In this document: positions 41,055-49,433 of the stretch, one piece after another
Layout: each line of letters opens with the position of its first letter
How positions within the stretch are numbered: position 1 is the first letter of the stretch
NCBI GenBank assembly: GCA_021792635.1
Contig: JAJYUH010000006.1
Coordinates: 1-64,000 of the forward strand
Source: Natronospirales bacterium
GTDB taxonomy: Bacteria; Pseudomonadota; Gammaproteobacteria; Natronospirales; REEB76
Direction of reading: 5' to 3'
Length of the DNA: 64,000 nucleotides
The notes under the pieces: model-generated
Told to the model about the DNA's origin: nothing
Seen by the model: only the letters and a program-made list of their open reading frames with translations
Databases searched by the model: none
Translations under genes and position numbers: made by a program

Positions 41055-42671
41055 ATGATGAGGCCTGCTCATCCGCACCCGGCGCTGCGCGTGCATCTGC
41101 TGAAAAAACTCGATCCGTTCCACTGGCTGCTGCTGGCCCTGACCGGCATCTACGGCATCGCGCTTTTCAATCACGGGCCGGTGCCTTCCATGGAACCGCG
41201 CTTTGCGGAAGCGGTGCGCGAGATGCTGGCCCGCAACGAGTATCTCATTCCCATCAAGAACGGCATTCCTTATATTGAATACCCGCCGCTGTATTTCTGG
41301 CTGGGGATGCTCGGCGTGTTCGCGCACCTGCCGCTGCTGGCCGCCGTCCGCCTGCCGGGCTATGTCGCCTTCCTGTTGTGGGTGTGGTGGCTGCGGCGCT
41401 TGCAACAGGACCTGTTCCCTGAATGGCCGCGCCTGTTGCTGCCGCTCACCGCCGCAGCACTACCGGCGATTCTCTACAATTTTTTTACCGCCCAGTCCGA
41501 CAGCTTGCTGATCCTGGGCACGCTCATCGCCTTGACCGGCTTTGTACGCCTGCGCACCGATCCCCGGCGGCGCGGCTTTCCGTGGGAACTGTGGCTGGGT
41601 GCGCTGCTCGCCACCGCCGCCAAAGGACCGGTGGGCCTCGCCATTACCCTGCCGGTCATGGGCGTCGAGGTGATCCTGTCTGCCTTCCTGACCGCCCAGC
41701 CGGTCACGAGCGGGAACCGCGGTATCGGCGCGCGTCTCGCCTGGATATCCAAGGAAACGTGGCGCATGGCGCCGTTCCGCGGCATCGGGCTGGCACTCAT
41801 GGGCATCGTGCCCTGGTACCTCGCCGCAGGCTTAACCGTGAATTGGAAGTTTGTGCGCGCAGCGCTGGTGTACCAGAACTTCACCCGTTTTATTTCGGGC
41901 TTCGATCACCTGCAACCCTGGTGGATGTACGCCCAAAGCCTGTGGGGTGACCTGTTTCCGCTGTCGCTGCTGTTCCCCTTCGGTATCGGGCTCGGCTTGC
42001 GCCACATCCGCGAATTCCGCTGGCGTGTATTGCTGGTGTGGGCGCTGCTCACGATTCTGTTCTTCACCTTTTCCGCCTCGAAGCAGAGCAAGTACATCCT
42101 GCCGGCGGCGCCGGCCATTGCCATGCTGGCACTCGCCAGCCTCGCCATGCTGTTCAACAAACATACGCGTGGGATTGCATACCGTGTCCTGCAAGGCTGG
42201 GCCATCGCGTTCATCACATTTTTTGGCGCACTGGTGCTCGGCTGGCTGCCGTTCCATGACCGTAAAATCGGCGGCCTGGCCGGTTTCAATCAAATCAGGA
42301 CCACGGCGGCAAAAGCACCCGCTGCCATCGTGAGCTTCCAATGGCCGCGATCCATGACGCTGTATGTTCTGGGTGCACCCATGCCCTACGTACGTTCCAG
42401 CCGTGAACTGTACGCGGAAGTCCACGCCGGCAAAATCAAGCCCGGGGACTACATTCTGGTGGACAGGAAATACCTGCCACCCGGCGGTGAACCCGCCAGT
42501 ATGAAATTCCTGCCGCCGCCAGCGGTGCCGTATTTTGCGGAAGTCTTGCAGGTAAACGCGGAAAATCCCATGGTGCTCTACCGGGTGTTACCGGCGGCTG
42601 CCTCCATGCCGGTGCCGCTCACGCCCGCACCGGCCCCTTGGCACTGGTGGGAACAGTTCGATACAGACTGA
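41055..42671 (+). CDS. ArnT-like membrane glycosyltransferase (PMT family)
   Basis: About 538 residues with some ten to twelve TM helices. The first periplasmic loop carries MEPRFAEAVREMLARNEYLI, matching the acidic/Arg motif of ArnT-type transferases, followed by YIEYPPLYFWLG. The family transfers sugars from lipid carriers to lipid A or proteins; ArnT adds aminoarabinose, but there are no arn synthesis genes here and the substrate is open. KQSKYILPAAPAIAML is the conserved late loop. The C-terminal 130 residues form a small soluble domain. Confidence 0.82.
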   Translation: MMRPAHPHPALRVHLLKKLDPFHWLLLALTGIYGIALFNHGPVPSMEPRFAEAVREMLARNEYLIPIKNGIPYIEYPPLYFWLGMLGVFAHLPLLAAVRLPGYVAFLLWVWWLRRLQQDLFPEWPRLLLPLTAAALPAILYNFFTAQSDSLLILGTLIALTGFVRLRTDPRRRGFPWELWLGALLATAAKGPVGLAITLPVMGVEVILSAFLTAQPVTSGNRGIGARLAWISKETWRMAPFRGIGLALMGIVPWYLAAGLTVNWKFVRAALVYQNFTRFISGFDHLQPWWMYAQSLWGDLFPLSLLFPFGIGLGLRHIREFRWRVLLVWALLTILFFTFSASKQSKYILPAAPAIAMLALASLAMLFNKHTRGIAYRVLQGWAIAFITFFGALVLGWLPFHDRKIGGLAGFNQIRTTAAKAPAAIVSFQWPRSMTLYVLGAPMPYVRSSRELYAEVHAGKIKPGDYILVDRKYLPPGGEPASMKFLPPPAVPYFAEVLQVNAENPMVLYRVLPAAASMPVPLTPAPAPWHWWEQFDTD

Positions 42672-42709
42672 CTGGGCGGGACGCTGAAAAGGAACTTGCC
42701 TGCACTGCC

Positions 42710-43639
42710 TCAGCTCCGCTCAATGTCCAGCGTCACCGGTCTCGTGCGGGAAAAACCAAAGCGGGCGGTCACCAGCATCACGCCCACCAGGATCACCAGC
42801 ATGCCGACGAGACGCGTACCGCTCACTTTTTCACCCAGTACTACCCAGCCGAGTACTAGTGCGATGGCCGGATTCACGTAGGCGGTGGTGCTGAGCTTGT
42901 CGGGCGTCGTGTGATTCATAAGCCACACATAGGTGCTGTAGGCGAGACAGGAACCGAACACCGTCAGGTACGCGAGCGCGCCCATGCCACGAACACTCCA
43001 GTGCCACTCGGCCGGTTCGCCGGCGGCCACACCCAGGATTATCAGCAACAGGCCGCCGGTAAACAGCAGCATGGCGGACAGCATCAGCGGCGACACGCTG
43101 ACGTTGAAACTGCGTCCGTAGATCACACCCGCCCCCCAGCAAAGGGTGGACAGCAGAATTACGAGTTGTGCACCGGAATGGTCAAAGGAGAAATGGTTAC
43201 CCGGCATGAGCATGAGAATGGCACCGATAAAACCCAGCACCAACCCGAGCTTCGCACGCCGGGAAAGCGGATGGCCCTTGGGACCGAAGGTACCGAACCA
43301 GGCTACCCACAGGGCCGAAGTGGTGGCGATCAGCGCCGCCTGATTGGATTGCACATACACTTCCCCCCAAGTGACGAGGCCGTTGCCGAGCGTCACCAGC
43401 AATATGCCCATGACGAACGCGTGCAACCAATCGCGTGGTTGCGTTGGCAGCGGTTGTCCACGGGCACCAGCGATGACCATCAGCACCAGCCCCGCGATTG
43501 TGTTGCGTACGCCGGAGAACAACGCAGGCGGGATATCCGTCACGCCGATGCGGATGCCGAGATAGGTGGAACCCCACACGATGTACACCACCGCGAAGGC
43601 TGCCATAAGTTGCAGCCGGTGGCGCGTGTCGGCGGTCAT
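42710..43639 (-). CDS. EamA/DMT-family transporter
   Basis: A 309-residue drug/metabolite transporter with ten predicted TM helices in two EamA repeats. The first repeat begins AFAVVYIVWGSTYLGIRIGV, and the second ends VNPAIALVLGWVVLGEKVSG. Related proteins include YedA and RhtA, which export amino acids or other small metabolites; no substrate can be read from the sequence. It is convergent with the ArnT-like gene, 38 bp away. The 237 bp to tatC hold no gene, only a CCCCGTTTCACGGGG hairpin near 43834. Confidence 0.88.
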   Translation of the reverse strand: MTADTRHRLQLMAAFAVVYIVWGSTYLGIRIGVTDIPPALFSGVRNTIAGLVLMVIAGARGQPLPTQPRDWLHAFVMGILLVTLGNGLVTWGEVYVQSNQAALIATTSALWVAWFGTFGPKGHPLSRRAKLGLVLGFIGAILMLMPGNHFSFDHSGAQLVILLSTLCWGAGVIYGRSFNVSVSPLMLSAMLLFTGGLLLIILGVAAGEPAEWHWSVRGMGALAYLTVFGSCLAYSTYVWLMNHTTPDKLSTTAYVNPAIALVLGWVVLGEKVSGTRLVGMLVILVGVMLVTARFGFSRTRPVTLDIERS

Positions 43640-43876
43640 GCGATGTCCTTGTTGAGCGGGTGAGCCGGAAAGAGCGCGTATTCTACACGCACGGACACTC
43701 TTATCGCCGGATTTCCATTTTGAACCGCGGCATGCTGGTTCTGCTTCCCGGCTTATGCCACCTCACCGCGTGATTCGCCGTGCCGTAGAACGCGCAGGCA
43801 GATCCCGCGAGGATGTCGCAGGGTCATTCGCTCCCCGTTTCACGGGGAATGGCGGCACCCATGCCACATCCGGCTC

Positions 43877-44650
43877 CTATTCGCGCTGCGCGTTCACTTG
43901 CCCCGATCCCGGCACCAGGATGCGCGCCATGAGCATGCCGATCTCGTAAAGAAAATAGATCGGCACCGACAGAAGTGTCATGGACACCACATCCGGGGGC
44001 GAAAATATCATGCCGACAATGAAGGAACCCACGAATGCATAAGGCCGGACCTTTTTCAGCTTTGCCAGGGAAGTAAATCCCGCCCACACGGCTAGCACGA
44101 TTGCCACCGGTATCTCGAAAGCCAGGCCGAAGGCGAAGAAGATGGTGAGCACGAAATCCAAATAAGCACTGATGTCGGTCATCATCTTGACGCCCGCCGG
44201 CGCGACAGAAGCCAGGAAGGCAAACGCCACCGGGAACAGCACGAAATAGGCGAAGGCCACACCGCTATAGAATAGAATCACGCTGGACACCAGCAGCGGG
44301 AAAAACATGCGCCGCTCGCGCTTGTACAGCGCCGGTGAGACAAAGCGCCACAGGTGCCAGAGGAACACCGGCATGCTGAGAAACAGCGCCACCATGAGCG
44401 TGAGCTTCATGGGTGTCATGAAAGGCGAAGTCACGCCAGTGGCAATCATGCTGCTGCCCGCTGGCAGGCGCCGGATCATGGGCGTGGCTACGAGGTCGAA
44501 CACCCGGTTCTGGAACGGTGTCAGGCACAGAAAAATCGCCAGCAGCGTGACAATGCACTGCAACAGGCGGCGGCGCAGTTCCAGCAGATGTCCGATGAGG
44601 GAACTGCTGATGAGCGGTTCCGCGGAGAGATTATCCGGCGGGGGGGTCAC
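43877..44650 (-). CDS. tatC: Sec-independent translocase subunit TatC
   Basis: A 257-residue membrane protein with six TM helices, the core receptor of the twin-arginine pathway. SSLIGHLLELRRRLLQCIVT is the cytoplasmic signal-peptide binding N-terminus, and ALYKRERRMFFPLLVSS, FAFGLAFEIPVAIVL and FSPPDVVSMTLLSVPIYFLY are further signatures. Its start overlaps the end of tatB by 20 bp. It is the last gene of a minus-strand tatABC operon. Confidence 0.96.
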   Translation of the reverse strand: MTPPPDNLSAEPLISSSLIGHLLELRRRLLQCIVTLLAIFLCLTPFQNRVFDLVATPMIRRLPAGSSMIATGVTSPFMTPMKLTLMVALFLSMPVFLWHLWRFVSPALYKRERRMFFPLLVSSVILFYSGVAFAYFVLFPVAFAFLASVAPAGVKMMTDISAYLDFVLTIFFAFGLAFEIPVAIVLAVWAGFTSLAKLKKVRPYAFVGSFIVGMIFSPPDVVSMTLLSVPIYFLYEIGMLMARILVPGSGQVNAQRE

Positions 44651-44936
44651 GTTTCACGGTTTCCGGTACCGCTTCGGCCGGTCCCTTGGCTTCGGCGTGC
44701 GTGGCGCCAGTGCCCAGGGGATCGCGCACCGCCCGGTGCACGGCGTCGGCGGTCTTGCGCATTTCCTCGACAGCCAGTTCGCGCTCGATCTGCTCCGTCA
44801 GATTTCTCGCCGCGGCGCGCGCCCTGCCCACCCACAGGCCCACACTGCGCGCGAGCCCCGGCAGGCGCTCGGGACCGAACACCACCAGCGCCAGCACGAA
44901 GATCAGCGCCAGCTCCCAGAAACCGCCTTCGAGCAT
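44631..44936 (-). CDS. tatB: Sec-independent translocase subunit TatB
   Basis: A 101-residue protein with one N-terminal TM helix and an amphipathic helix: GGFWELALIFVLALVVFGPE, then RLPGLARSVGLWVGRARAAA. The Glu after the start and the FGPERLP hinge distinguish it as TatB. It works with TatC as receptor for folded proteins with RR signal peptides. It lies 9 bp behind tatA. Confidence 0.94.
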   Translation of the reverse strand: MLEGGFWELALIFVLALVVFGPERLPGLARSVGLWVGRARAAARNLTEQIERELAVEEMRKTADAVHRAVRDPLGTGATHAEAKGPAEAVPETVKRDPPAG

Positions 44937-44945
44937 GGGGAGTAA

Positions 44946-45155
44946 TCAGTGAGGGGTGCTGTCGGTGTCGGACTTGGGCTTGGCCTCGTCGCTCTGCCCG
45001 CCGGCAGCAGGTCCGTGTTCGCCATCGCGCATGGCTTTTTTGAAGCTGCGTACCGCCCTGCCGAGATCCTCACCCACCTTGGGCAACTTGCCGGTGCCGA
45101 ACACCAATATGATGATGAGCAACAGTACCAATAGCTTTTCAACGCTGAATTCCAT
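44946..45155 (-). CDS. tatA: Sec-independent translocase subunit TatA
   Basis: A 69-residue pore-forming subunit: a short TM helix (VEKLLVLLLIIILVFGTGKL), the FGTGKLP hinge and the amphipathic helix DLGRAVRSFKKAMRDGE, followed by a polar tail. The start at 45155 gives the family N-terminus; the frame is open for another 52 codons upstream without TatA features. It leads tatABC. A HisA-like gene lies 178 bp upstream on the same strand. Confidence 0.92.
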   Translation of the reverse strand: MEFSVEKLLVLLLIIILVFGTGKLPKVGEDLGRAVRSFKKAMRDGEHGPAAGGQSDEAKPKSDTDSTPH

Positions 45156-45333
45156 AACCGCTCCCGCGGTCCCGCCGCGCCGGTGAGGGGATACCGCAAA
45201 GTAAACCGCAGCCCGGATGGGCCGATGGGAGGCTATTTTACCCCCGTCGCAGGATTTCCGCTCCAGTCCGGGGCATGCAAATTGCGCGCCCCGCGACGGA
45301 GTGAAGAGCAATCGGCGCAGAACCGTCGAGGAA

Positions 45334-46074
45334 TCAGGCTGGATTCACCAGGGAATCGGTGAGTTGCTGTGCTTTGGCGAAATCCAGCGCACCGTCGTAC
45401 AGTCCATCTTTGAGAACAGCGCCACCCAGACCACCACCTCCCGCCAAGCACAGTTTCTCGAGATCCACGAGCGAGCGCACACCACCGGCGATTACCGGAA
45501 TGGTAACTGCCTGCGCCAATGCCAGCACTGCTTTGACGGCAAGCCCGTTGGGCTTGCCGTCTGTGTCCACTTCGTTATACAGGATGGCCGCCGCACCCTC
45601 GCGCTGAAAATGCTGCGCCACCTCGATCACATCGTGGTTGGAGAACTTCGACCAGCCTTCCGCCGCCGCCTTGCCCGCCCGGCTGTCCAATGCCACGATC
45701 ACGTGACCGGGATATTCAAGGCAAAGATTGTTCACGAAATGCGGGGTGCTTGTGACCTTCATGCCGAGTACCACGAAACTCACGCCTGCCGCGAAATAAC
45801 CTTCTACGGCCGCATCGCTGCGTAGACCGCCGCTCACCTGCACGGGTACGCCGGGGCAGGCGGCCACCATGGCGCGAATAACGCCGGCATTGAACGGCTT
45901 GCCTGATGTCATGCTGTCCAGGTCCGTAACATGCAGACGACGCGCGCCGGCCTCCACCCAGCGCCGGGCAACGCCCAGCGGATCGTCCGCAGGCACTGCC
46001 TTGCCGTGTGTGTGCATTTTTCCCGCGCACACGCACTTGCCACCCCTGAGGTCAATCGTCGGTATCAACAGCAT
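45334..46074 (-). CDS. divergent HisA-like isomerase
   Basis: A 246-residue TIM barrel of the HisA/HisF family. HisA proper isomerises ProFAR in histidine synthesis. The base Asp8 (IPTIDLRGGKCV), the Asp in IVALDSRAGKA and both phosphate loops (VSGGLRS and IAGGVRS) are present. But the loop after KCV is CAGKM instead of the usual RLxQG, and the catalytic Thr of YTDIxxDG is Asn (YNEVDTDGKPNG). It also stands alone, without hisF, hisH or hisI, next to tatABC. It could be a paralogue with another sugar-phosphate substrate, or a lone drifting hisA. Confidence 0.78.
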   Translation of the reverse strand: MLLIPTIDLRGGKCVCAGKMHTHGKAVPADDPLGVARRWVEAGARRLHVTDLDSMTSGKPFNAGVIRAMVAACPGVPVQVSGGLRSDAAVEGYFAAGVSFVVLGMKVTSTPHFVNNLCLEYPGHVIVALDSRAGKAAAEGWSKFSNHDVIEVAQHFQREGAAAILYNEVDTDGKPNGLAVKAVLALAQAVTIPVIAGGVRSLVDLEKLCLAGGGGLGGAVLKDGLYDGALDFAKAQQLTDSLVNPA

Positions 46075-46414
46075 TGCGGATACTCTCTGGTTACGTGCTT
46101 CCTAAGCGGTACCGGTCACTGCCTGCTTCCCGGCCGCTCGCCTGGCAATCTGTGCGTATACATCACGGCCGCAGTGGTATGGCAGACTGGCTGGTAGAGA
46201 GCAGCGGATGGCATTGGTACACGGCGAGCAGAATTAGGCGGGATTCGCTGGGTATGGGGATTCTTGGATACAGGCCCTGTGCACGATACACATCAGGTCA
46301 AAGTGTAGCTCAGCCCGCGCACCCCGGAAGGCCGGTCAACACCGGGCGGACCATCCTAGCCCAGCCCCGCGCTCCGAACAAACTCCCTGAGGCCGTTTGA
46401 TGCCGGATTGTCCG
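46075..46414. other. intergenic region without recognised gene
   Basis: The 340 bp between the HisA-like gene and dtd show no convincing ORF, tRNA or terminator. Several CGGGAT and TGGATAC-like stretches occur without clear symmetry. It must contain the promoter of the HisA-like gene. Confidence 0.5.
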
Positions 46415-46873
46415 TCACGGTTTGCCGCCGGCGGCGGGGACCTGCAACCAGAAAGTGACCGGGCCATCATTGACGAGATGCACCTGCATGTCGGCGCCAA
46501 ATACGCCATGGGCGGTTGCCGCATGCAGGCGCTCGGCCCGGGCGCACAAATACCCGAACAGTTGCCGGCCCGTTTCCGGCGGCGCGGCCGGCGTGAAGCT
46601 CGGGCGGTTGCCCTTGCGGGTATCCGCCGGCAGCGTGAATTGCGGCACCAGTAACAGCTCCCCCCTGATATCGCGTATGTCGCAGTTCATGCGGCCTGCA
46701 TCATCCGCAAACACGCGGTAGGCCAACAAGCGTTGCAGCAGGCGTTCTCCCTGCGCTTCGGTATCGGCGCGTTCAATACCGATGAGTACCAGCAGTCCGC
46801 GGCCGATGGCAGCGATGGGTTTTCCCTCCACCTCCACCGACGCGCGATTGACACGCTGCAGCAATCCGATCAT
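46415..46873 (-). CDS. dtd: D-aminoacyl-tRNA deacylase
   Basis: A 152-residue enzyme that removes D-amino acids (and glycine) from mischarged tRNAs. It shows the family start [20 protein letters not shown], the core [20 protein letters not shown] and the second signature [11 protein letters not shown]. The usual SQxxL motif (here expected as SQFTL) reads PQFTL, a Ser to Pro change next to the active site, while GPVT is intact. The ATG overlaps the pip stop by 4 bp, so the genes are co-translated. Confidence 0.9.
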   Translation of the reverse strand: MIGLLQRVNRASVEVEGKPIAAIGRGLLVLIGIERADTEAQGERLLQRLLAYRVFADDAGRMNCDIRDIRGELLLVPQFTLPADTRKGNRPSFTPAAPPETGRQLFGYLCARAERLHAATAHGVFGADMQVHLVNDGPVTFWLQVPAAGGKP

Positions 46874-47826
46874 GGTGCGGTAAACCGGGCAGCAAAGACA
46901 TCCGTCGCTTCAATGAGTGCGGAACAGATGCCGGGCTCGCTGGAAGCGTGACCCGCATCGGGAATCAGCCGGAACTGCGCTTCCGGCCACGCCTTGTGAA
47001 GACGCCAGGCGGCACCCATGGGGCACACCACGTCGTAACGCCCCTGCACGATGACGCCCGGGATCTGGCGGATGCGGTGTGCGTCACGGATGATCTGATC
47101 CGGTTCAAGAAAACAATCGTGCACAAAATAATGGCATTCGATACGCGCCACGGCCATGGCCACGTCCGGTTCGGAGAAATGTTCCAGGATCACCTCACTG
47201 GGCAAAAGTGCGGAACAGCGCGCCTCAAACAGCGACCAGGCTTCCGCAGCCCGCCGGCGTGTAGTCATGTTGTCACTGGTGAGACGCCGGTAATAAGCGT
47301 GCATCAGGTCGGTGCGCTCCGTCGGCGGAATCGGCGCGACGAATTCCTCGAAATAATCCGGAAACAGATGCTGAATACCGTCTTGGTAGAACCAGGACAG
47401 CTCCTCCGCGGTGACCAGGAAAATGCCGCGCAGGATCAATGCCATCACCCGCTCGGGATGGGTCTCGGCGTACACCAGCGCAAGCGTCGAACCCCAGGAA
47501 CCGCCGAACACCACCCAGCGCTCGATACCGAGCGTTTCGCGGATGCGCTCCATGTCCGCCACCAGTGCCTGGGTACTGTTGTGTGCCAATTCCGCGTGCG
47601 GGCGGGACCGGCCGCAACCGCGCTGGTCGAACAGCACCACGCGATAGCGCGCCGGGTCGAAAAACCGCCGGTTATCCGGGGTACAGCCGCCGCCCGGACC
47701 ACCGTGCACGAACACCGCAGGCAAGCCTTGCGGATTGCCGCACTCTTCCACGTAGATTGCATGGGGCGCCTGCACCTGTAGCATGCGGGTAGCGAAGGGC
47801 TCAAGCGGGGGAAAGAGCTCGCGCAT
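46870..47826 (-). CDS. pip: proline iminopeptidase
   Basis: A 318-residue alpha/beta hydrolase that releases N-terminal proline from peptides. [18 protein letters not shown] is the oxyanion/substrate signature, [14 protein letters not shown] follows, and [20 protein letters not shown] carries the nucleophile Ser. The Asp lies in [10 protein letters not shown] and the His in [11 protein letters not shown]. The protein is close to the Neisseria and Xanthomonas enzymes in length. It is followed by dtd with a 4-bp overlap. Confidence 0.95.
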   Translation of the reverse strand: MRELFPPLEPFATRMLQVQAPHAIYVEECGNPQGLPAVFVHGGPGGGCTPDNRRFFDPARYRVVLFDQRGCGRSRPHAELAHNSTQALVADMERIRETLGIERWVVFGGSWGSTLALVYAETHPERVMALILRGIFLVTAEELSWFYQDGIQHLFPDYFEEFVAPIPPTERTDLMHAYYRRLTSDNMTTRRRAAEAWSLFEARCSALLPSEVILEHFSEPDVAMAVARIECHYFVHDCFLEPDQIIRDAHRIRQIPGVIVQGRYDVVCPMGAAWRLHKAWPEAQFRLIPDAGHASSEPGICSALIEATDVFAARFTAP

Positions 47827-47889
47827 GACGGCGGCCGCCGGAATTCAGGGCACGGTTTTACCGCAAACACACATCGCGTGCAGTCCACA

Positions 47890-48123
47890 ATGTAAGCCTT
47901 TTCCTACACATACTGCCGTGTTCCTCCGACTGTAATGAACCCGTACCGGTGGCAGAGTACCACTCGCCTGCGCTGCCAAGGAATGGCGGAACAAGGATGT
48001 GTTAAGGATCCGGGGCGGGGCCAGGAAAGGCAAGGATGCTCGCGCCCTTTAGTGAGTGGCACTCAATCACCTCCAGCCATGAAGGCTCTGCCCCGGCGGT
48101 ACCCCCTTCCGCCGGGGTTTTTT
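47890..48123 (+). ncRNA. possible small RNA ending in an intrinsic terminator
   Basis: The 538-bp gap between pip (minus) and the DUF2007 gene (plus) contains a strong plus-strand terminator (48091-48123) but no upstream gene on that strand that would need it. A -10-like TGTAAT lies at 47931-47936, without a good -35 box. No convincing ORF runs between them. A small RNA of roughly 180 nt is the simplest reading; its 5' end is only a guess. Confidence 0.35.
48091..48123 (+). terminator. intrinsic terminator without upstream gene
   Basis: CCCCGGCGG (48091-48099), a 9-nt loop and CCGCCGGGG (48109-48117), followed by six T. The nearest plus-strand gene upstream is more than 5 kb away, so it probably ends an unannotated transcript. 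Confidence 0.88.
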
Positions 48124-48364
48124 ATGCCCTTCCGCTCGCTTCCGCGGTTTGTGCTTTAATCACGACTGACGCCGCCATGCGACACGTTCCCCTCCGGGAA
48201 GGGCAATCGGCCTGCTGGTCTTCTCCACATTCAGACGGTTTTCGGCGTTCCTGTTGCGCCGCCATGCCGCTTTCACGGAAAGTGACGCTAACCCGTTGCA
48301 TGCCTTGTTGCATCCGCTTGTTGAACCGGAGACAGGAGACCCCGACAGCGACCTGGTACCCTAC

Positions 48365-48622
48365 ATGGATGAATTCGTCACCATCGCCACCTTTGACAAA
48401 ACCACTGACGCCCATATCGCCATGGGACGGCTGGCCGCGGAGGGCATCCAGGCGGTGCTGTTCGATGACAACATGGTGCAGATGGACTGGCTGTACGCCA
48501 TCGCCCTGGGCGGCATCAAGCTGCGGGTGACACGCGGCGACGAGGCGGCGGCACGGCGTATTCTGGCAACGGATTATTCCCATGACCTCGATGATGTGGA
48601 TGTGGGTAAGCCGGAAACCTAG
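48365..48622 (+). CDS. DUF2007-domain protein (putative signal transducer)
   Basis: An 85-residue protein with the DUF2007 layout: EFVTIATFDKTTDAHIAMGR, LAAEGIQAVLFDDNMVQMDW and the end strand GGIKLRVTRGDEAAARRIL. The domain resembles the PII-like ferredoxin fold, and its function is unknown. The frame is open upstream to a TTG at 48254, but that extension lacks family similarity, so I take the ATG at 48365, though its ribosome binding site is poor. It is convergent with the LOG-family gene; the two nearly overlap. Confidence 0.75.
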   Translation: MDEFVTIATFDKTTDAHIAMGRLAAEGIQAVLFDDNMVQMDWLYAIALGGIKLRVTRGDEAAARRILATDYSHDLDDVDVGKPET

Positions 48623-49344
48623 AGCTCCAGCATCACCTCGCGTTCCTCCGGCGATGGTTCAAAACCCCGCGGACCATAGTGGTCAAAGATGGCCCGCACC
48701 ACATCCTCCGGCTTGTCCACCAGTTTGAACATGCCGAGATCCTTCCCGTCAATCATGTTCTCCTGCAGCAACCGGGCCTTCAACCAGCTCACCAGCCCGT
48801 TCCAGAAATCGCTGCCCACCAGCAAAATGGGGATAGGACGAGTTTTTCTGGTCTGCACCAGCGTGAGAATCTCGGCGAGTTCGTCCAGCGTGCCGAAACC
48901 GCCGGGCAGTACCACGTAGGCGGATGCGTATTTCACGAACATCACCTTGCGGGTGAAGAAATGCCGGAATGACAGCGGGATATCCTGGTAAGCGTTGCTC
49001 TGCTGTTCATGGGGCAACTGGATGTTGAGACCGATGCTCGGTGATTTGCCGGTGTAGGCCCCCTTGTTGGCCGCCTCCATGAGCCCAGGCCCGCCGCCGG
49101 TCACCACGGAAAATCCCGCGTCGGAAAGCGCGCGACCGATATGCTCCGCCAACACATAATAGGAATGACCCGGTGGGATGCGTGCCGAGCCGAAGATACT
49201 CACCGAAGGTTTGATGGAGGCGAGCCGTTCGAAACCTTCCACGAACTCCGCCATGATCTGGAATATCTTCCACGATTCGCGCATGAGCGCACTGTCCGCC
49301 GATCCGCGTCGCGCGCGCGGATGCCGGTTATCGTCCTTATTCAT
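48619..49344 (-). CDS. LOG-family protein (TIGR00730 type)
   Basis: A 241-residue Rossmann-fold protein. VVTGGGPGLMEAANKGAYTG and VVLPGGFGTLDELAEILTLV are the two signatures of the LOG/'lysine decarboxylase-like' family (PGGxGTxxE), which in plants and some bacteria releases cytokinin bases from nucleoside monophosphates. This longer form, with an N-terminal extension, is common in proteobacteria, where its nucleotide substrate is unclear. It lies 89 bp behind the helicase gene on the same strand. Confidence 0.88.
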   Translation of the reverse strand: MNKDDNRHPRARRGSADSALMRESWKIFQIMAEFVEGFERLASIKPSVSIFGSARIPPGHSYYVLAEHIGRALSDAGFSVVTGGGPGLMEAANKGAYTGKSPSIGLNIQLPHEQQSNAYQDIPLSFRHFFTRKVMFVKYASAYVVLPGGFGTLDELAEILTLVQTRKTRPIPILLVGSDFWNGLVSWLKARLLQENMIDGKDLGMFKLVDKPEDVVRAIFDHYGPRGFEPSPEEREVMLEL

Positions 49345-49433
49345 GGCTGCATCTCCGTTAGTCCATCATGCGGGTCTGGCGACTTGCGCAACAGTACAGG
49401 CCGGACCCTGGATCGGGGCTGCCCTGAAGGCTC

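Noticed and set aside
46075..46414. tRNA-like segment between the HisA-like gene and dtd
   Set aside because: GGCTGGTAGAG-like words occur, but no acceptor or T-stem pairing can be formed.
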